Positions 1-9,020 of a DNA stretch of 14,190 bases are shown piece by piece (the first letter of the stretch is position 1; each line of letters opens with the position of its first letter). The notes under the pieces are model-generated. The model had not been told where the DNA came from. It searched no databases and saw only the letters and a list, made by a program, of their open reading frames with translations. Source of the stretch: Euperipatoides rowelli (taxonomy: Eukaryota > Onychophora > Udeonychophora > Euonychophora > Peripatopsidae); the NCBI GenBank assembly GCA_003024985.2, contig PXIH01S0005705.1; one strand, 5' to 3'. A program made the translations under genes and the position numbers.

Positions 1-1848
1 GTCAATCACTGTAAAACTAAACTAAAACTAAACATTTCCAAACCAGAAATAAGACTTATGTGCTTAAAAAGTTAAAACAATTAAAACTCAAGAATTTATA
101 AAATTAAAATAAATTGAAATACGCTAAGCCTTGTTAAAATAAAATGATTTTAAAAAAATTGAACTCACCATTAGCAAGGATCTCATATTAATTATAGCAA
201 TATTTCAATTACACATGCTCTTAAAATTAAGACACAAAATTCAATTATTGATAAATAATTCTGGTTGGTGGTCATCCATAATGGGTGTGGGGAGGGGGGG
301 GGGCAAGTAAACTGGAATATTCTCATCTGCTTGCAAGGTTTTTAATCCAATTATGGCCGTGGGAGTGACAAAATACTCTTTTGAACACCACTATTATTAT
401 TCCAGGTTTTTAGTTTTAACTTAACTCAAACAATGTTCAGCATACTGTATTTCATATATTTCCAGATAGGAAAATAATCATTAGTTTTTGTTTTTATTTG
501 TGTATGCTTGTGATGCTTTTTCTCTTTTTGTTTTTTTTCATTATTTAACAGTAAGCTAATAGTAATGTAAGCTTGTTCAGTTTTGTTACTGTTCTTTTAA
601 CTTCATGTTTTGTTATAGCCTACTGTTGGTTGTTTCAATTAATATAATAGGCACTGCGACAATATTAAATTAGTTAATGATCGATAGAAGAAAAAAATCC
701 CCCCCCCCCAAAAAAAAAATACAGTTGATGAGTAGCTCATCAACCTTACCCCTTGTTGGCACCCCTGCTTTAAAAGAATAGTAAGTAATTTTTAATCAAT
801 TATTTTAAACATGCTTTTCATTTATCCATGCATTTTCTTCCTATCCTTCTCTAGGCTTTGAATGAATAGTTTATAAGCGAAGTCTGGATTTTATTTTTTT
901 TACCTACTCTTCAATTTCTCACTAGTAAAGCAAGTCAGAACTTTAATGGTCTTTTACTAAACATGCAGAATAAATATGATCTTTATAATTAGAGAGCAAT
1001 CCCAGTTTCACTCTTCATTTAACAATCTAACCTTTATTCCTATCTTAACTTTTCAATAAAAAAATTAAAAAAAAACAGATCTTTGAGATATTGTATTAAT
1101 TAACATGTTTAAAATTATTAAAAATAATTTAATTAATTCTATCCATAACTCAGTTTGAGTATGTATGATTGTGCAGCCTATTAGCTCACTTTCAACACTT
1201 TCTGAAAACTTCATAGATTAACTATATACGGTAACACCATTTTAATTGCTACACATAATAATACCGTATAACATACAAATTGCAATGAAAATCCAGAGGA
1301 TATTATTAAATTATTATTAAGAAAATAAACTATAGATACAATACTATAATTCAGGATATACTAAAATTTGGCCAATTAATTTATCTTTATCAAAAAATAT
1401 AAAACAGATAATTTAAGACAAAGTAGTAGTTTATGATTTTTTAGTTGATAAATTATCTTGTAGTAGCTACAATAAATTTAACAGAAAAAAAAAATCATTG
1501 CTGAGAAAATTTTTATTCAGACAAATTAAAAGAAATTGTAATTTGCTATTAACTTGATGATTACAAAAGTGGTGTAAATGTGTAAAAGATGTAAGCCAAT
1601 CATTCACAGAAAAGTTTTATTTAAGACTAAAAAACTATTACCTGAAATAGACAATGTGTATGATATGATTCTAATATAGGTTTAATGTATTGTATTTATA
1701 CAGTACATCTAAGTGGTACAAATTACAATCAGAATAGCTAATTAAAAATCTCAAGAAACAAACAAATTCAGCCTAATCAAGTCAACAGGCTAAATCTAAA
1801 TCACTAAAGAAAAAGAAAAAATTTAAACAAGGAATAAAAGATAAAAAC
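1..1848. other. NAA80 intron 3 or downstream DNA, no exon seen
   Basis: No coding segment with family motifs was found on either strand. I looked on the minus strand for the missing NAA80 part (a T-H-D-Q block) and did not see it. The region contains homopolymers (poly-G at about 293-303, adjacent poly-C and poly-A at about 700-719), a perfect 9-bp hairpin at 724-744 (GTTGATGAG, loop TAG, CTCATCAAC) and a spaced 9-bp inverted repeat, TATACGGTA (1225-1233) with TACCGTATA (1262-1270). Confidence 0.6.
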
Positions 1849-1924
1849 CTTCTAACAAATTCTTCAGTCCTTTCCATTAATAATCGTCCTAAACCAAGCC
1901 CTCTGAGTTCTGGTGATATCACCA
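1849..1924 (-). CDS. NAA80: NAA80, third coding exon (acetyl-CoA binding loop)
   Basis: The minus-strand acceptor is the T-rich run ending TTTGAATAATATAG; the exon starts at 1924 with TG, which completes the G left by exon 2 to give Val. The translation VVISPELRGLGLGRLLMERT (first V split) continues EEFVR. This is the strand 4/helix 3 core of a GNAT fold. RGLGLG at about residues 86-91 is the R/Q-x-x-G-x-G/A loop that binds the pyrophosphate of acetyl-CoA, and the flanking E-x-VVI and LGRLLME match NAA80. The exon ends after AGAAG at 1849 with a weak donor GTTTTT, leaving phase 2. Strand 5 and the T-H-D-Q-V-x-F-Y region plus the C-terminal tail should follow but were not found on the minus strand of 1-1848, so they are probably beyond the left edge. 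Agreement of motif, phase and order makes the exon very likely; the donor position is less certain. Confidence 0.88.
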
Positions 1925-2300
1925 CTATATTATTCAAAGAAAACAAAGAAGAAAAAAGTCTTCATACAAATAAACATTAAAGACCTAAATTTAAACTGTT
2001 AATATGACTTTTTTAAATCCTACCCACAAAATCTTGGGTTATAGACAGATTCAGAATGAATATTCAATCTGAATATGTACAGATAATTGTAGAAGGAACG
2101 ATCATGAAGATCATATACTATTCAAATGTAAATTCTTTGAGCTTTTGAAAAAAGCTATTCCTCAGTCTCACTAATATGGATGCTCTACTTATTTGCAAAT
2201 CTGAACTTTTCTCTTTAAGGCAAATAATAAAAAAATTATGCTTATCATAATTTCTAATTGAACTACTGTATATAGAACAATTTGGTTGATAAGATTTGAC

Positions 2301-2316
2301 TAGCCTATATAGGCTA
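2301..2316. repeat. 16-bp perfect palindrome TAGCCTATATAGGCTA
   Basis: TAGCCTATATAGGCTA reads the same on both strands. It is two copies of the locally abundant heptamer TAGCCTA facing each other, within NAA80 intron 2 (1925-3035). A related pair, TAGCCTAC-CAT-GTAGGCTA, occurs at 9377-9395. Confidence 0.9.
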
Positions 2317-2710
2317 TTTGGGGACATAAATAATAAATAGAATATTTCAAGAATAGCATTTGTAGTGGGATGGTAGGCTATAAAATGTTAACTTTGATGA
2401 CTTTAATAAAAAATGAGACTATAAATTTAATAATTTCATAGCATTAATTTCAATTTATATGCATTCTAGTTGTAAAGTTTGCAAAATCAATATGATAGCT
2501 AAGATAAAACTGAATTTATTATTTATAATTTTATTTTAGTATAGTGCCAATAAATCATTGATTAGGGGCTATTGCTCCCTACTTAAAGCAACAATATATT
2601 TCAAGTTTTACAAACTGAATCTAATTTTTGAAAATATGTTGAGAAATGAGAAAAGGTTACATTTTAATTAAAATATATTAATGGCTTTAACAGCTGTAAG
2701 TTGTGACATT

Positions 2711-2747
2711 TTTATTTATCATATTTATAATAAATATGATAAATAAA
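2711..2747. repeat. 37-bp near-perfect AT palindrome
   Basis: TTTATTTATCATATTTA (2711-2727) is followed after TAA by its exact reverse complement, TAAATATGATAAATAAA (2731-2747). The stem is 17-18 bp with essentially no loop. It runs into a short ATAA microsatellite (2740-2755). It lies in NAA80 intron 2. Without flanking target-site duplications it cannot be called a transposon. Confidence 0.85.
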
Positions 2748-3035
2748 TAAATAAAACTTCAACTCTTTTGTAAATTAGATTTAATATTAAATGCATTAAG
2801 TTATAATGACAAAATATATGTCTAGAATGATTGGTAGTTAATTACAAAAGTTTTTTTTTTTTTTTAAATTTAAATTATCTAAATAGCCTTTGTTTAAAAA
2901 AAAAGTGGTTATCAAGCTCAATTCTTGTTCTAAAAAGTATTCAACTCGATTACTTCGATACCAGCAAGCATTAACAGTACCGATGTCCCATCTAGACACT
3001 TTTTATAAGTTTAGTAAAGATTTTAGTTAAATTAC

Positions 3036-3178
3036 CTGATTCTAACAAGCAGGCTTGAGATTTTCCGAGAACTTTGCATATTTTACTGTGACCAATTACT
3101 TCATAATTTTTAGCCTGACCTTTCACAAGGACTAATGAACAAGGCAAACCATCACTTGATTTCTCCAAACTATGGATC
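3036..3178 (-). CDS. NAA80: NAA80, second coding exon (GNAT domain start)
   Basis: On the minus strand a T-rich tract ending in TAG at 3181-3179 is the acceptor; the exon runs 143 nt to 3036 with donor GTAATT. It starts in phase 2 (G completing Arg), encodes 47 codons, and leaves one base (G) for the next exon. The peptide reads IHSLEKSSDGLPCSLVLVKG, then a charged loop, then EVIGHSKICKVLGKSQACLLES. This follows the NAA80 substrate-binding helix and first GNAT strands: human NAA80 has x-H-S-L-x-x-S-x-D, then S-L-V-L, then G-H-A-R-L-S-R-V, then S-L-x-V-E-T. The loop between SLVLV and IGH is short. Intron 1 (3179-6827, about 3.6 kb) separates it from exon 1 and contains a retrotransposon fragment. 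A Met codon just upstream (3186) falls in the intronic acceptor region and is not the start. Confidence 0.9.
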
Positions 3179-6100
3179 CTACACATAAAAAAATTAATAA
3201 TAAAAAAAAATTATTTCAATAAAATATAGTTTAATATTTTTTTAAAAAAAATTCAATCATTTAATTCTTTGACCTAGATGATTGAAAATTTGCACCCCAA
3301 CATATTTTTATTGATATTTTATAGCCAATTATTTATATTTGGCTGTCCATTCTGAAGAGTGAAATCTTTGTGTTTCCTTTTTTATGTTATTTGTCAGGTT
3401 TATTGAAAACATACTGTAAATCAGAATACAATAGAATGTTTACTATATTTAATACAAAATATTGAAAATAGGTATGAATATTTATTCCTGAGGATTTAGA
3501 CTCAATCTAAAGTCTACTGTTAAATAAATGTTGGGTTTAAAAAAGAAATTTAAGTCATACAACTGCTAGTATTGATTAAGCCTACGATTACAGATTACCA
3601 AAAAAAAAAAAAAGATTAGGAAACAAAATCACTAAAAATGTTTTTCACAAGAGTTTTGAACAGATCTAATCATTGATGGAACTGGAGATGAAAAATATAT
3701 TTTAGTTTTTATAAAAGGCATGAAGAATTTATTATTTCTGGTGTTGTATCCAGATTATGATCCTTTTATTGGGGGTGTATATACAGTATGTTAAATTTAT
3801 TTTTTTTAAAAAAAGAAGCATAGGGCCTACCAGTATTTATTAAAAATAGACCGTCTTCTTTCTTTAACATTGACTTTTTTTTAACATTTTGTTAACGTCT
3901 AAAGATGATTCTAAGATTATTTTTTGAACACATTCTAACATTTTTGATTAATGTTTAGCATTAGACCAAACTATGGATCATATTCAAAACATTGTCTTAA
4001 GAAAAATACATATATATGAGTGAGCACATCAATGGGTAGATCATATCAATTGTCTTAAGAAATAGTGGTTATATCAATGGTTTCCATTCTGAGAGATTAT
4101 CAACTTTAGTTTGAGAAGACATGTTAATAATCGGACTGGTTTACCAAATAAACTATTTGATTGGTCATTTCATGAATTCAAAAAAGAAATTGGATCATTA
4201 TGTTAAAAGTGTTTTGCCTATCTAATTGTTTTCATTGTATGTTTTTTTTTTTGTATAAATTTGAAATTTTACATTTGATGCAACAAAAAAATATTGTATT
4301 TTACTAACCTACAATATATCAAACCTAGTGCTCTAAACATTAAAATAAATAAAATATGAGTGAAATTATTAATGAAGAATATTTTGTTTGTTTTTAATTA
4401 TAATATTGACATATAAATTGCATTTTAGATTATTTTGAAAATAAAATACCTAAAATCTTATATTCATGTAGCCTACTATTTTAACTCAGCCACATTCAGA
4501 TTAATCTTAATTTGGACTGTTTTTGCAGATTAAACACCTGGGGTGACATTTAACATGTGGAGGAATCATTATCAATTTGAGAAATTATATTTTGAATTGA
4601 GAATTGTTAAGTTGCTTAGTTTGTCAGAACAAAACACAGCTCAACAAATTTTAATTTATTTAAGTTTTTTGCTATTGAATTTGTTGAAATTATAAATAAG
4701 AAACCACCAAGAACTGACCCTTCTGGAACACCGTTAGATATGGAAAATTCATGATTAAATGATAAGGTATTTAATTTGATTATGTGAGATCTATTGAATA
4801 GAAAGGGATAAACCGAAGATATTATACTTAAATCTATACATATATTGTGATTTGAAAAGTCACAGGCTTTATTAAAGTCTGTAATGAAAAAAACAGTTAT
4901 TATCCCAGGCTCTTCTAGGGATTTTAAGAACGAAAGAAGTAAACGGTCACTTTCAGTCGCAATAAATTCAGACATTTGGAATCTAAACTCAAATTTCGGC
5001 GGAGAATATCCTCCAGCTATTGCAAGTCATGGTACATTCCTAGGCATATAATTAAATCTAAATGTTACTGTTACTGCTACTAATTATTTTTTTAATTGGG
5101 AAATTAATAAAACTGTTAAAAATGCTTGATTTCTAATATATAGATAATCCTCCTCCCTTACTTACTGTATATCATCTCTATTCTTTACTTTGTGAATTGC
5201 TATGAAGCCTTTAATCTCATAACCATCTATATCACAGTTATCTAACCAAGTCTCAGCTAATATAGCTATGTCTGAAAACTCAACTGATAAGTAACCCTGA
5301 AGATAAAAAAAAATAAAAAATTTCAATGAATAGATTGGTATAAAAAATCCTAGGGAATTGATACTGCATGAAATCACTTTTTATTCTTGTCATTGTTTGA
5401 GGTCTGATTAATTTTTTCTTAGGTTTCCCTAAGTAACCATTTGACTGCGAAATTGTCCTAACAACATTGAAATTTTGTCTAGCGATTAATCAACAGACAG
5501 GATCAAAATATTTATTAATATTAAGAAATTTAATAATCAACGTAGTCTTTGAATCCAGTGAAAGGGATACGTTAGCAAATATAAAAGCCCCAAAATCTGC
5601 AGAAGAATATTTAGTTTTTGATTGTAACTTCTTATAGAATGAGAAACATAATACAATAAAAATGGTTGAACAAACACAGCCTTGCCCAGACCATGGGAGT
5701 GCGAGAATTCTCTCATAAAAATTATTTTCTTTCTGAATATTAGCTTGAAGGAGGAAAATCTGTCCCTTAAAAATTTAGCATTACCCTATATACCTGTACT
5801 TAGTTTTATACTGTAAATACAAATGATTTTATTCAAGTGAAAATCATTTAAGTTTGAACTCAAAATATCAAACTATTTTCAAATTAATCTAAGAAAACTA
5901 ATATATCTTGCAAGATAAAAGATCAGTGTTATAGTTAAAAATCTTTATTTTTTTTTTTAAAAAAAAAATTCCATTTACTGTACCTACAGACTATTACCTG
6001 GAATTCCTCAAATTTGCAGTCTTTATTATTTTGTGTTTTTAACACAAAAAACTGTGAACCATATATATTTTTTTTTTTGTGTAACCATTTTTCTGTACTA

Positions 6101-6827
6101 AGACAATGGTTTGTACAAACTTTCAACGTAAATTTTTTACCATTATCTATTAATCAATTTTTTGAATTTATAAATGTTAAAAAACAGTTGTGCTACATTG
6201 TGATAGAATTGTATTGACCATCTGGAAAATTAGATGTGATAAGATTTTCAATGATATTAATTATAGTATTTTCATGTTTAAGACTATTTTGATTAAGTAT
6301 TATTTTCTTGATGTGAAATAATTAAAGTTTCAGGTTTTTAGATATAAATGGTCTGATCAAATTTGTGATTTGATTCAGTCATTTAGAGTTCAGGGTAAGG
6401 TTAGTTCTGTAACAAGTCAAAGCGTTATTTAAAGAGAAATACCCTGTAGATAAATAATAAAATACCTATGACCGTCATACGTATCTGACTGTTAATACTA
6501 GCCTCCTTTATTTGTTGATCATAAAATACCATATATTTATTTTATTTTTTAACATTGACGTTCTGTTGAATTCATAAATATATTTTTGCTCATTGATTTT
6601 CACACACACAAATGTTATTTATTTATTTATAGATTCAATAACATTTGCTAGTTGCTAAATTTTACAAGATAAGAAATTATAAAATTATAAATAAAGTCGA
6701 TAAAATATAACAGATTTTAACCAGTAATTAAACTTTAAGCTGCTAACATAAAATAACTTTGCATATATGCAGAAATTCAATTAAGTAGATAAAATAAGAT
6801 TTTTTTTAAAAAAAATGTATGCCTTAC
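3179..6827 (-). other. NAA80: NAA80 intron 1
   Basis: This is a phase 2 intron of about 3.65 kb bounded by GTAAGG (6827-6822) and a T-rich TAG acceptor (3181-3179). Besides the non-LTR retrotransposon fragment at about 4590-5380 it holds a 14-bp direct repeat, ATTGTCTTAAGAAA (3991-4004 and 4049-4062), several homopolymers and a short CA tract near 6601-6609. Nothing gene-like is visible in 3190-4580 or 5400-6820. Confidence 0.75.
4590..5377 (-). mobile_element. Decayed non-LTR (Jockey/CR1-like) retrotransposon, EN start plus RT palm
   Basis: On the minus strand, 5377-5162 encodes EFSDIAILAETWLDNCDIDG and then YEIKGF...NRDD. This is the start of an apurinic-like endonuclease with the catalytic Glu in AETWL. 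A frame change then gives KGGGLSIY, the next EN motif. Only about 150 bp later, 4975-4616 encodes a reverse transcriptase palm: motif A-like IITVFFITDFNKACDFSNHN, an NR...IKLN segment, and motif B-like ISNGVPEGSVLGGFLFI. Motif C (Y-A-D-D) is degraded: beyond the stop, another frame reads CSDKLS. Most of the EN and the RT fingers, normally about 1 kb or more, are missing. The copy has stops and frameshifts and is dead. It is in sense orientation within NAA80 intron 1. No poly(A) tail or target-site duplication was identified, so the ends are approximate. Confidence 0.85.
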
Positions 6828-6919
6828 CGAGCAGATTTACTTCTTGACCATTGATAATTTAATAATTCCGCACAAGGAATTATTAAATCAGGATTGTTAT
6901 GTAAAACTAATAAATCCAT
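6828..6919 (-). CDS. NAA80: NAA80 (actin N-terminal acetyltransferase), first coding exon
   Basis: Read on the minus strand, an ATG at 6919-6917 opens a 30-codon exon that ends two bases into a codon at 6828, followed by a good donor, GTAAGG. The translation begins MDLLVLHNNPDLI and ends ELLNYQWSRSKSA. It matches the conserved pattern before the GNAT domain of NAA80 (human NAA80 has a P-E-L-L...C-A-D-L-I-N-x-Q-W-x-R-S-x-x-x-R stretch). The split CG joins the G opening the next exon to make Arg, and the protein continues directly into IHSLEKSSDGLP, as expected for the family. An in-frame TAG lies ten codons upstream of the ATG with no Met between, which supports this start. Known role: cytosolic acetylation of the processed acidic N-terminus of actin. 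A perfect 13-bp inverted repeat (6857-6888) lies inside the exon. The gene is divergent from ARMT1. Family assignment is firm; expression is inferred. Confidence 0.88.
6857..6888 (-). repeat. 13-bp perfect hairpin inside NAA80 exon 1
   Basis: ATTTAATAATTCC (6857-6869), a 6-nt loop, then GGAATTATTAAAT (6876-6888). It encodes LIIPCAELL of NAA80, so the symmetry sits in conserved coding sequence. It is the third stem in a row across the 5' end of the NAA80 transcript. Confidence 0.85.
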
Positions 6920-6926
6920 TGCTATT

Positions 6927-6954
6927 AAATATAGGACCAAAAGGTCCTATATTT
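6927..6954 (-). promoter_or_regulatory. 12-bp hairpin just upstream of NAA80 start codon
   Basis: AAATATAGGACC (6927-6938), loop AAAA, GGTCCTATATTT (6943-6954). On the NAA80 transcript the stem ends 7 nt before the ATG at 6919. The perfect 12-bp stem includes four G-C pairs. If the transcript start lies upstream (above 6955), this is a 5'-leader stem-loop near the initiation site. A role in translation or in DNA binding is inferred only. Confidence 0.6.
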
Positions 6955-6975
6955 TATGTTTTAATAACATAAAAT
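6951..6975 (-). repeat. 10-bp hairpin overlapping the NAA80 leader hairpin
   Basis: ATTTTATGTT (6951-6960), loop TTAAT, AACATAAAAT (6966-6975). It shares bases 6951-6954 with the stem at 6927-6954, so the two structures cannot both be fully formed on one strand. Confidence 0.75.
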
Positions 6976-7183
6976 AAATAATTTTTATTTACTGACTTCC
7001 ACTATAATTCCTCTTCATGTCTCATGTAAGCTGACATTTTGTTTGATCCCGCAGAAGATCTCTGATTTTATTGGTTTATATCTTTCTGGCTCATGCGTGG
7101 ATACTCGTGAGTTGTCTTCTTTTTTTCTGATGTCGTTGCTTGTATTTGTTAGCTTTTAAAATACAGTGACTTCTGTACATTTA

Positions 7184-7239
7184 ATGATGACATTTCAAAT
7201 GAATGGAGACCCTGAGCCCTTATCGGCCAAAAATATTAA
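7184..7239 (+). CDS. ARMT1: ARMT1 / DUF89 protein, first coding exon
   Basis: Two tandem ATGs (7184, 7187) and a third in frame at 7199 open a short exon; an in-frame TAA at 7157-7159 with no Met after it supports a start at 7184. The peptide is MMTFQMNGDPEPLSAKNI. It ends two bases into a codon (AA) before a good donor, GTAAGC at 7240-7245. Joined to the exon at 11317 the split codon becomes AAA (Lys), giving PLSAKNIKSFAYKTVKDRLP. This is the conserved start of ARMT1 proteins (human has S-L-S-G-Q-D-V-G-S-F-A-Y-x-T-I-K-D-R). On its own the exon is too short to identify; the case rests on matching phase, spacing and the P-x-x-L-S-x-K/Q pattern. ARMT1 is a DUF89-family metal-dependent phosphatase/carboxyl methyltransferase (human C6orf211). 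Confidence 0.8.
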
Positions 7240-7491
7240 GTAAGCAATCTATGACAATTTAAAAATCACTAACAAAATATTACCCCAATCCCAATGTATT
7301 GTTTACTATAGTAAAGCGTACTGTATCAGAACTATGAGTTGAACATAAGTATAGCATTCTTTTTTTTTTTTTTTTTAATTTTTTTTTNTTTAAATCTAGG
7401 CTACTTATTCAAGTATAATAACTTACTCAAGTATGATGTATGGTTCAATTCCCTAATTTAATTGGATCGTTTTTGCTATAAGTAAATCTGT

Positions 7492-7513
7492 GGGAAAGTG
7501 TTGTACCTTGGGT
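7492..7513 (+). repeat. Left terminal inverted repeat of pogo-like element
   Basis: GGGAAAGTGTTGTACCTTGGGT. It pairs with 9021-9042 with two mismatches. The core GTTGTACCTTGGGT is the motif repeated inside the element. Confidence 0.85.
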
Positions 7514-7518
7514 ACTTA

Positions 7519-7551
7519 TAGAGATCCTATATAATGTATATAGGATCTCTA
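7519..7551. repeat. 15-bp perfect hairpin just inside the left TIR
   Basis: TAGAGATCCTATATA (7519-7533), loop ATG, TATATAGGATCTCTA (7537-7551). It begins 6 bp inside the left TIR. The arm contains GATCCTATATA, close to GGTCCTATATTT in the NAA80 leader hairpin. Confidence 0.9.
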
Positions 7552-7887
7552 GGTCCTTGCAGATTGTCACTCTATCAGTCTACCTAAGAGTTTCAAAAGT
7601 AAACTACATGGTACAGCTTCCATTCGTGTTGTCAGATATGTTGTTAAAACTGAATTAAATTTATAGTTTTTTGAACAAAAAAGTAAAATTTTATTCAATT
7701 TTGATTGTAATTTTTAAAAATACAGAGCCTTTTTATTTCATTAAGGGACAACACATGTAACTTCTACTTTTTATTCTATATACAGTAATCTGATAGCAAT
7801 ATTTTTCAGCTCTCATTACCTAAAACTGTAAAAGACCCGCTTTTTAATCTAATGGCTGTTGTACCACAGGTCAGTAGGTTGTGTTGT

Positions 7888-7907
7888 ACCTTGGGTCGAC
7901 CCAAGGT
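7888..7907. repeat. 20-bp perfect palindrome of the transposon terminal motif
   Basis: ACCTTGGGTCGACCCAAGGT is identical on both strands: two copies of the terminal motif joined head to head. It is embedded in GTGTTGTACCTTGGGTC (7881-7897), which equals the TIR core. A weaker copy, TGTTGTACCACAGGTC, starts at 7857. Confidence 0.9.
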
Positions 7908-7997
7908 TCAAGTCATTATTTTCATTTTGAGTTGTCTGCTTGTTAAAGTGTTAAATATATTTTGGGAATTTCCATATATATATTTTATTCTAGAACC

Positions 7998-8690
7998 ATA
8001 CCTAGGAGTAAAAGAATAACTAGGAGTAGGACTCCAGTAGAGATTGGGGCGTTTGAAAAAGCTATTGAAGATGGTTTACTAGACTTTGTTCATAGACTAT
8101 TTGGAGCATTTTGTTAAATGTGAGAAGCCATCTAAGGAAAACTCTGTGCTTCTCATTTTGGACAATCATGAGTCTCATTTCTATTGGAGCTATTAACTTA
8201 TGCAAACAAAATGGGATTGTCATGTTTGCGCTGCCACCTCATACAATACATCACACAAGCTTTAACCCTTAGACCACACTGGAAATATTGATTCAAGGCA
8301 ATCGTGCTTAACTACACCAGAGAATTTTGAGTTGCCAAATGCATCTACTTACAGTAATAAATGTGAAAAACATGATCAGAACTGTGCAGCCTATAGTTAA
8401 ATCTCTGGAGATGATAGACCATTCCAAAAAGCCCCACCGAGGAAGGAAGGGGGGGGGGGGAGTTGTAAAACTAGAATATTGACAGAAAGAAGAAATAGCA
8501 AAGAAGAAAATTGTTAAGCTAAATATAAAATAGAGAGACCTGCTATAAAGAAACTTAAAGTTGTAAAGAAAAAACTTATGGAAACATGTTCAGAAGAGAA
8601 GAATGACATTGCAGGTCTATGTGCTGAATCTAGTGATGAAGACTTGTCGACACTAATGGAAAAAAAAACAGTCAACAGGTAGAGGAAACT
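7998..8690 (+). pseudogene. DDE_1 (pogo/Tigger) transposase pseudogene, internally deleted
   Basis: ATACCTAGGAGT at 7998 reads IPRSKRITRSRTPVEIGAFE...AIEDGL, the M-P-R...A-I...G start typical of pogo transposases with ATG mutated to ATA. It jumps at once to FIDYLEHFVK (8089) and SVLLILDNHESH, which carries the second catalytic Asp (GAC at 8161-8163). After a frameshift come NLCKQNGIVMFALPPHT and, in another frame, SHKL-stop-PLD. The latter is the expected S-H-K-L-Q-P-L-D motif with its Gln codon as TAA. A basic Lys/Glu-rich tail follows (about 8427-8690), interrupted by a poly-G run at about 8449-8460. The CENP-B-type DNA-binding domain and the first catalytic Asp, normally roughly 200 residues, are absent. 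The gene cannot make transposase. Confidence 0.82.
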
Positions 8691-8808
8691 GAATTTAACA
8701 AATTCTCAGAAGGTGTCGTGATAGAAAATGTTTTTATAAATCTTATTGTAAAATTTAAAAAAAAAAAAAAACTATTAAATTTTCTTATATTTTTTCTTAC
8801 TTATTTAT

Positions 8809-8869
8809 GTGACCCAAGATACAACAAGACATGACCCAAGGAACAACCACATGTTGTAACTTGGGTCAC
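8809..8869. repeat. Cluster of three terminal-motif copies near the right end
   Basis: GTGACCCAAGATACAACA (8809-8826) and TGTTGTAACTTGGGTCAC (8852-8869) form an 18-bp inverted repeat with one mismatch. Between them GACCCAAGGAACAAC (8833-8847) is another copy in the first orientation. All are variants of the TIR core, about 150-230 bp inside the right end. Confidence 0.88.
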
Positions 8870-9020
8870 TGTGCAAGCTTTCTCAAAATTGTTATAAAGA
8901 TTAATTTTTAACACTAACATATAAAAAATATATTTTGTAGCCAAAGGAATGCCTTAAAGTAAAATTATATTAATTTTATTGTTCCATTTGTAAGATTAAA
9001 AAATTATAAACCATTTTTTG

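Larger units (their letters stand above)
1925..3035 (-). other. NAA80: NAA80 intron 2
   Basis: This is the DNA between the GT donor at 3035-3034 and the AG acceptor at 1926-1925; it is a phase 1 intron. Contents visible: the two palindromes at 2301-2316 and 2711-2747, a T14 run near 2850-2864, and otherwise AT-rich sequence without protein-like ORFs. Confidence 0.8.
6920..7183. promoter_or_regulatory. Candidate bidirectional promoter between NAA80 and ARMT1
   Basis: The start codons of two divergent genes are separated by only these 264 bp, so both promoters and both 5' leaders must fit here unless there are unseen upstream exons. The stretch is less AT-biased than its surroundings in the middle (about 6995-7140). 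It carries four CpGs (7050, 7096, 7106, 7134), whereas CpG is scarce in the introns. ATTGG at 7070-7074 is a CCAAT box on the minus strand. No convincing TATA box can be singled out in such AT-rich DNA. The NAA80-proximal part (6927-6975) is made of inverted repeats described separately. That the region drives both genes is inferred from layout. Confidence 0.6.

Noticed and set aside
285-720. Poly-G and poly-C/poly-A tracts as structured elements such as a G-quadruplex
   Set aside because: These are single homopolymer runs without the spaced G-tract pattern; ordinary slippage tracts.
2118-2327. 69-codon minus-strand open frame in NAA80 intron 2
   Set aside because: No domain, a low-complexity Ser/Asn/Lys composition, and it sits between two phase-matched NAA80 exons; a chance frame.
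3036-3186. Met at 3186 as the start of the NAA80 protein
   Set aside because: It lies across the intron acceptor. The phase-matched upstream exon at 6828-6919 supplies the conserved N-terminus and an ATG with an upstream in-frame stop.
5935-6217. Overlapping plus- and minus-strand frames of about 65 codons
   Set aside because: Each is the antisense shadow of the other in poly-A/T-rich intron DNA (Lys- and Phe-rich), with no motif.
7360-7400. Long poly-T with an N as a possible retrotransposon tail
   Set aside because: No element is attached on either side; the N at 7388 points to a sequencing or assembly problem in a homopolymer.
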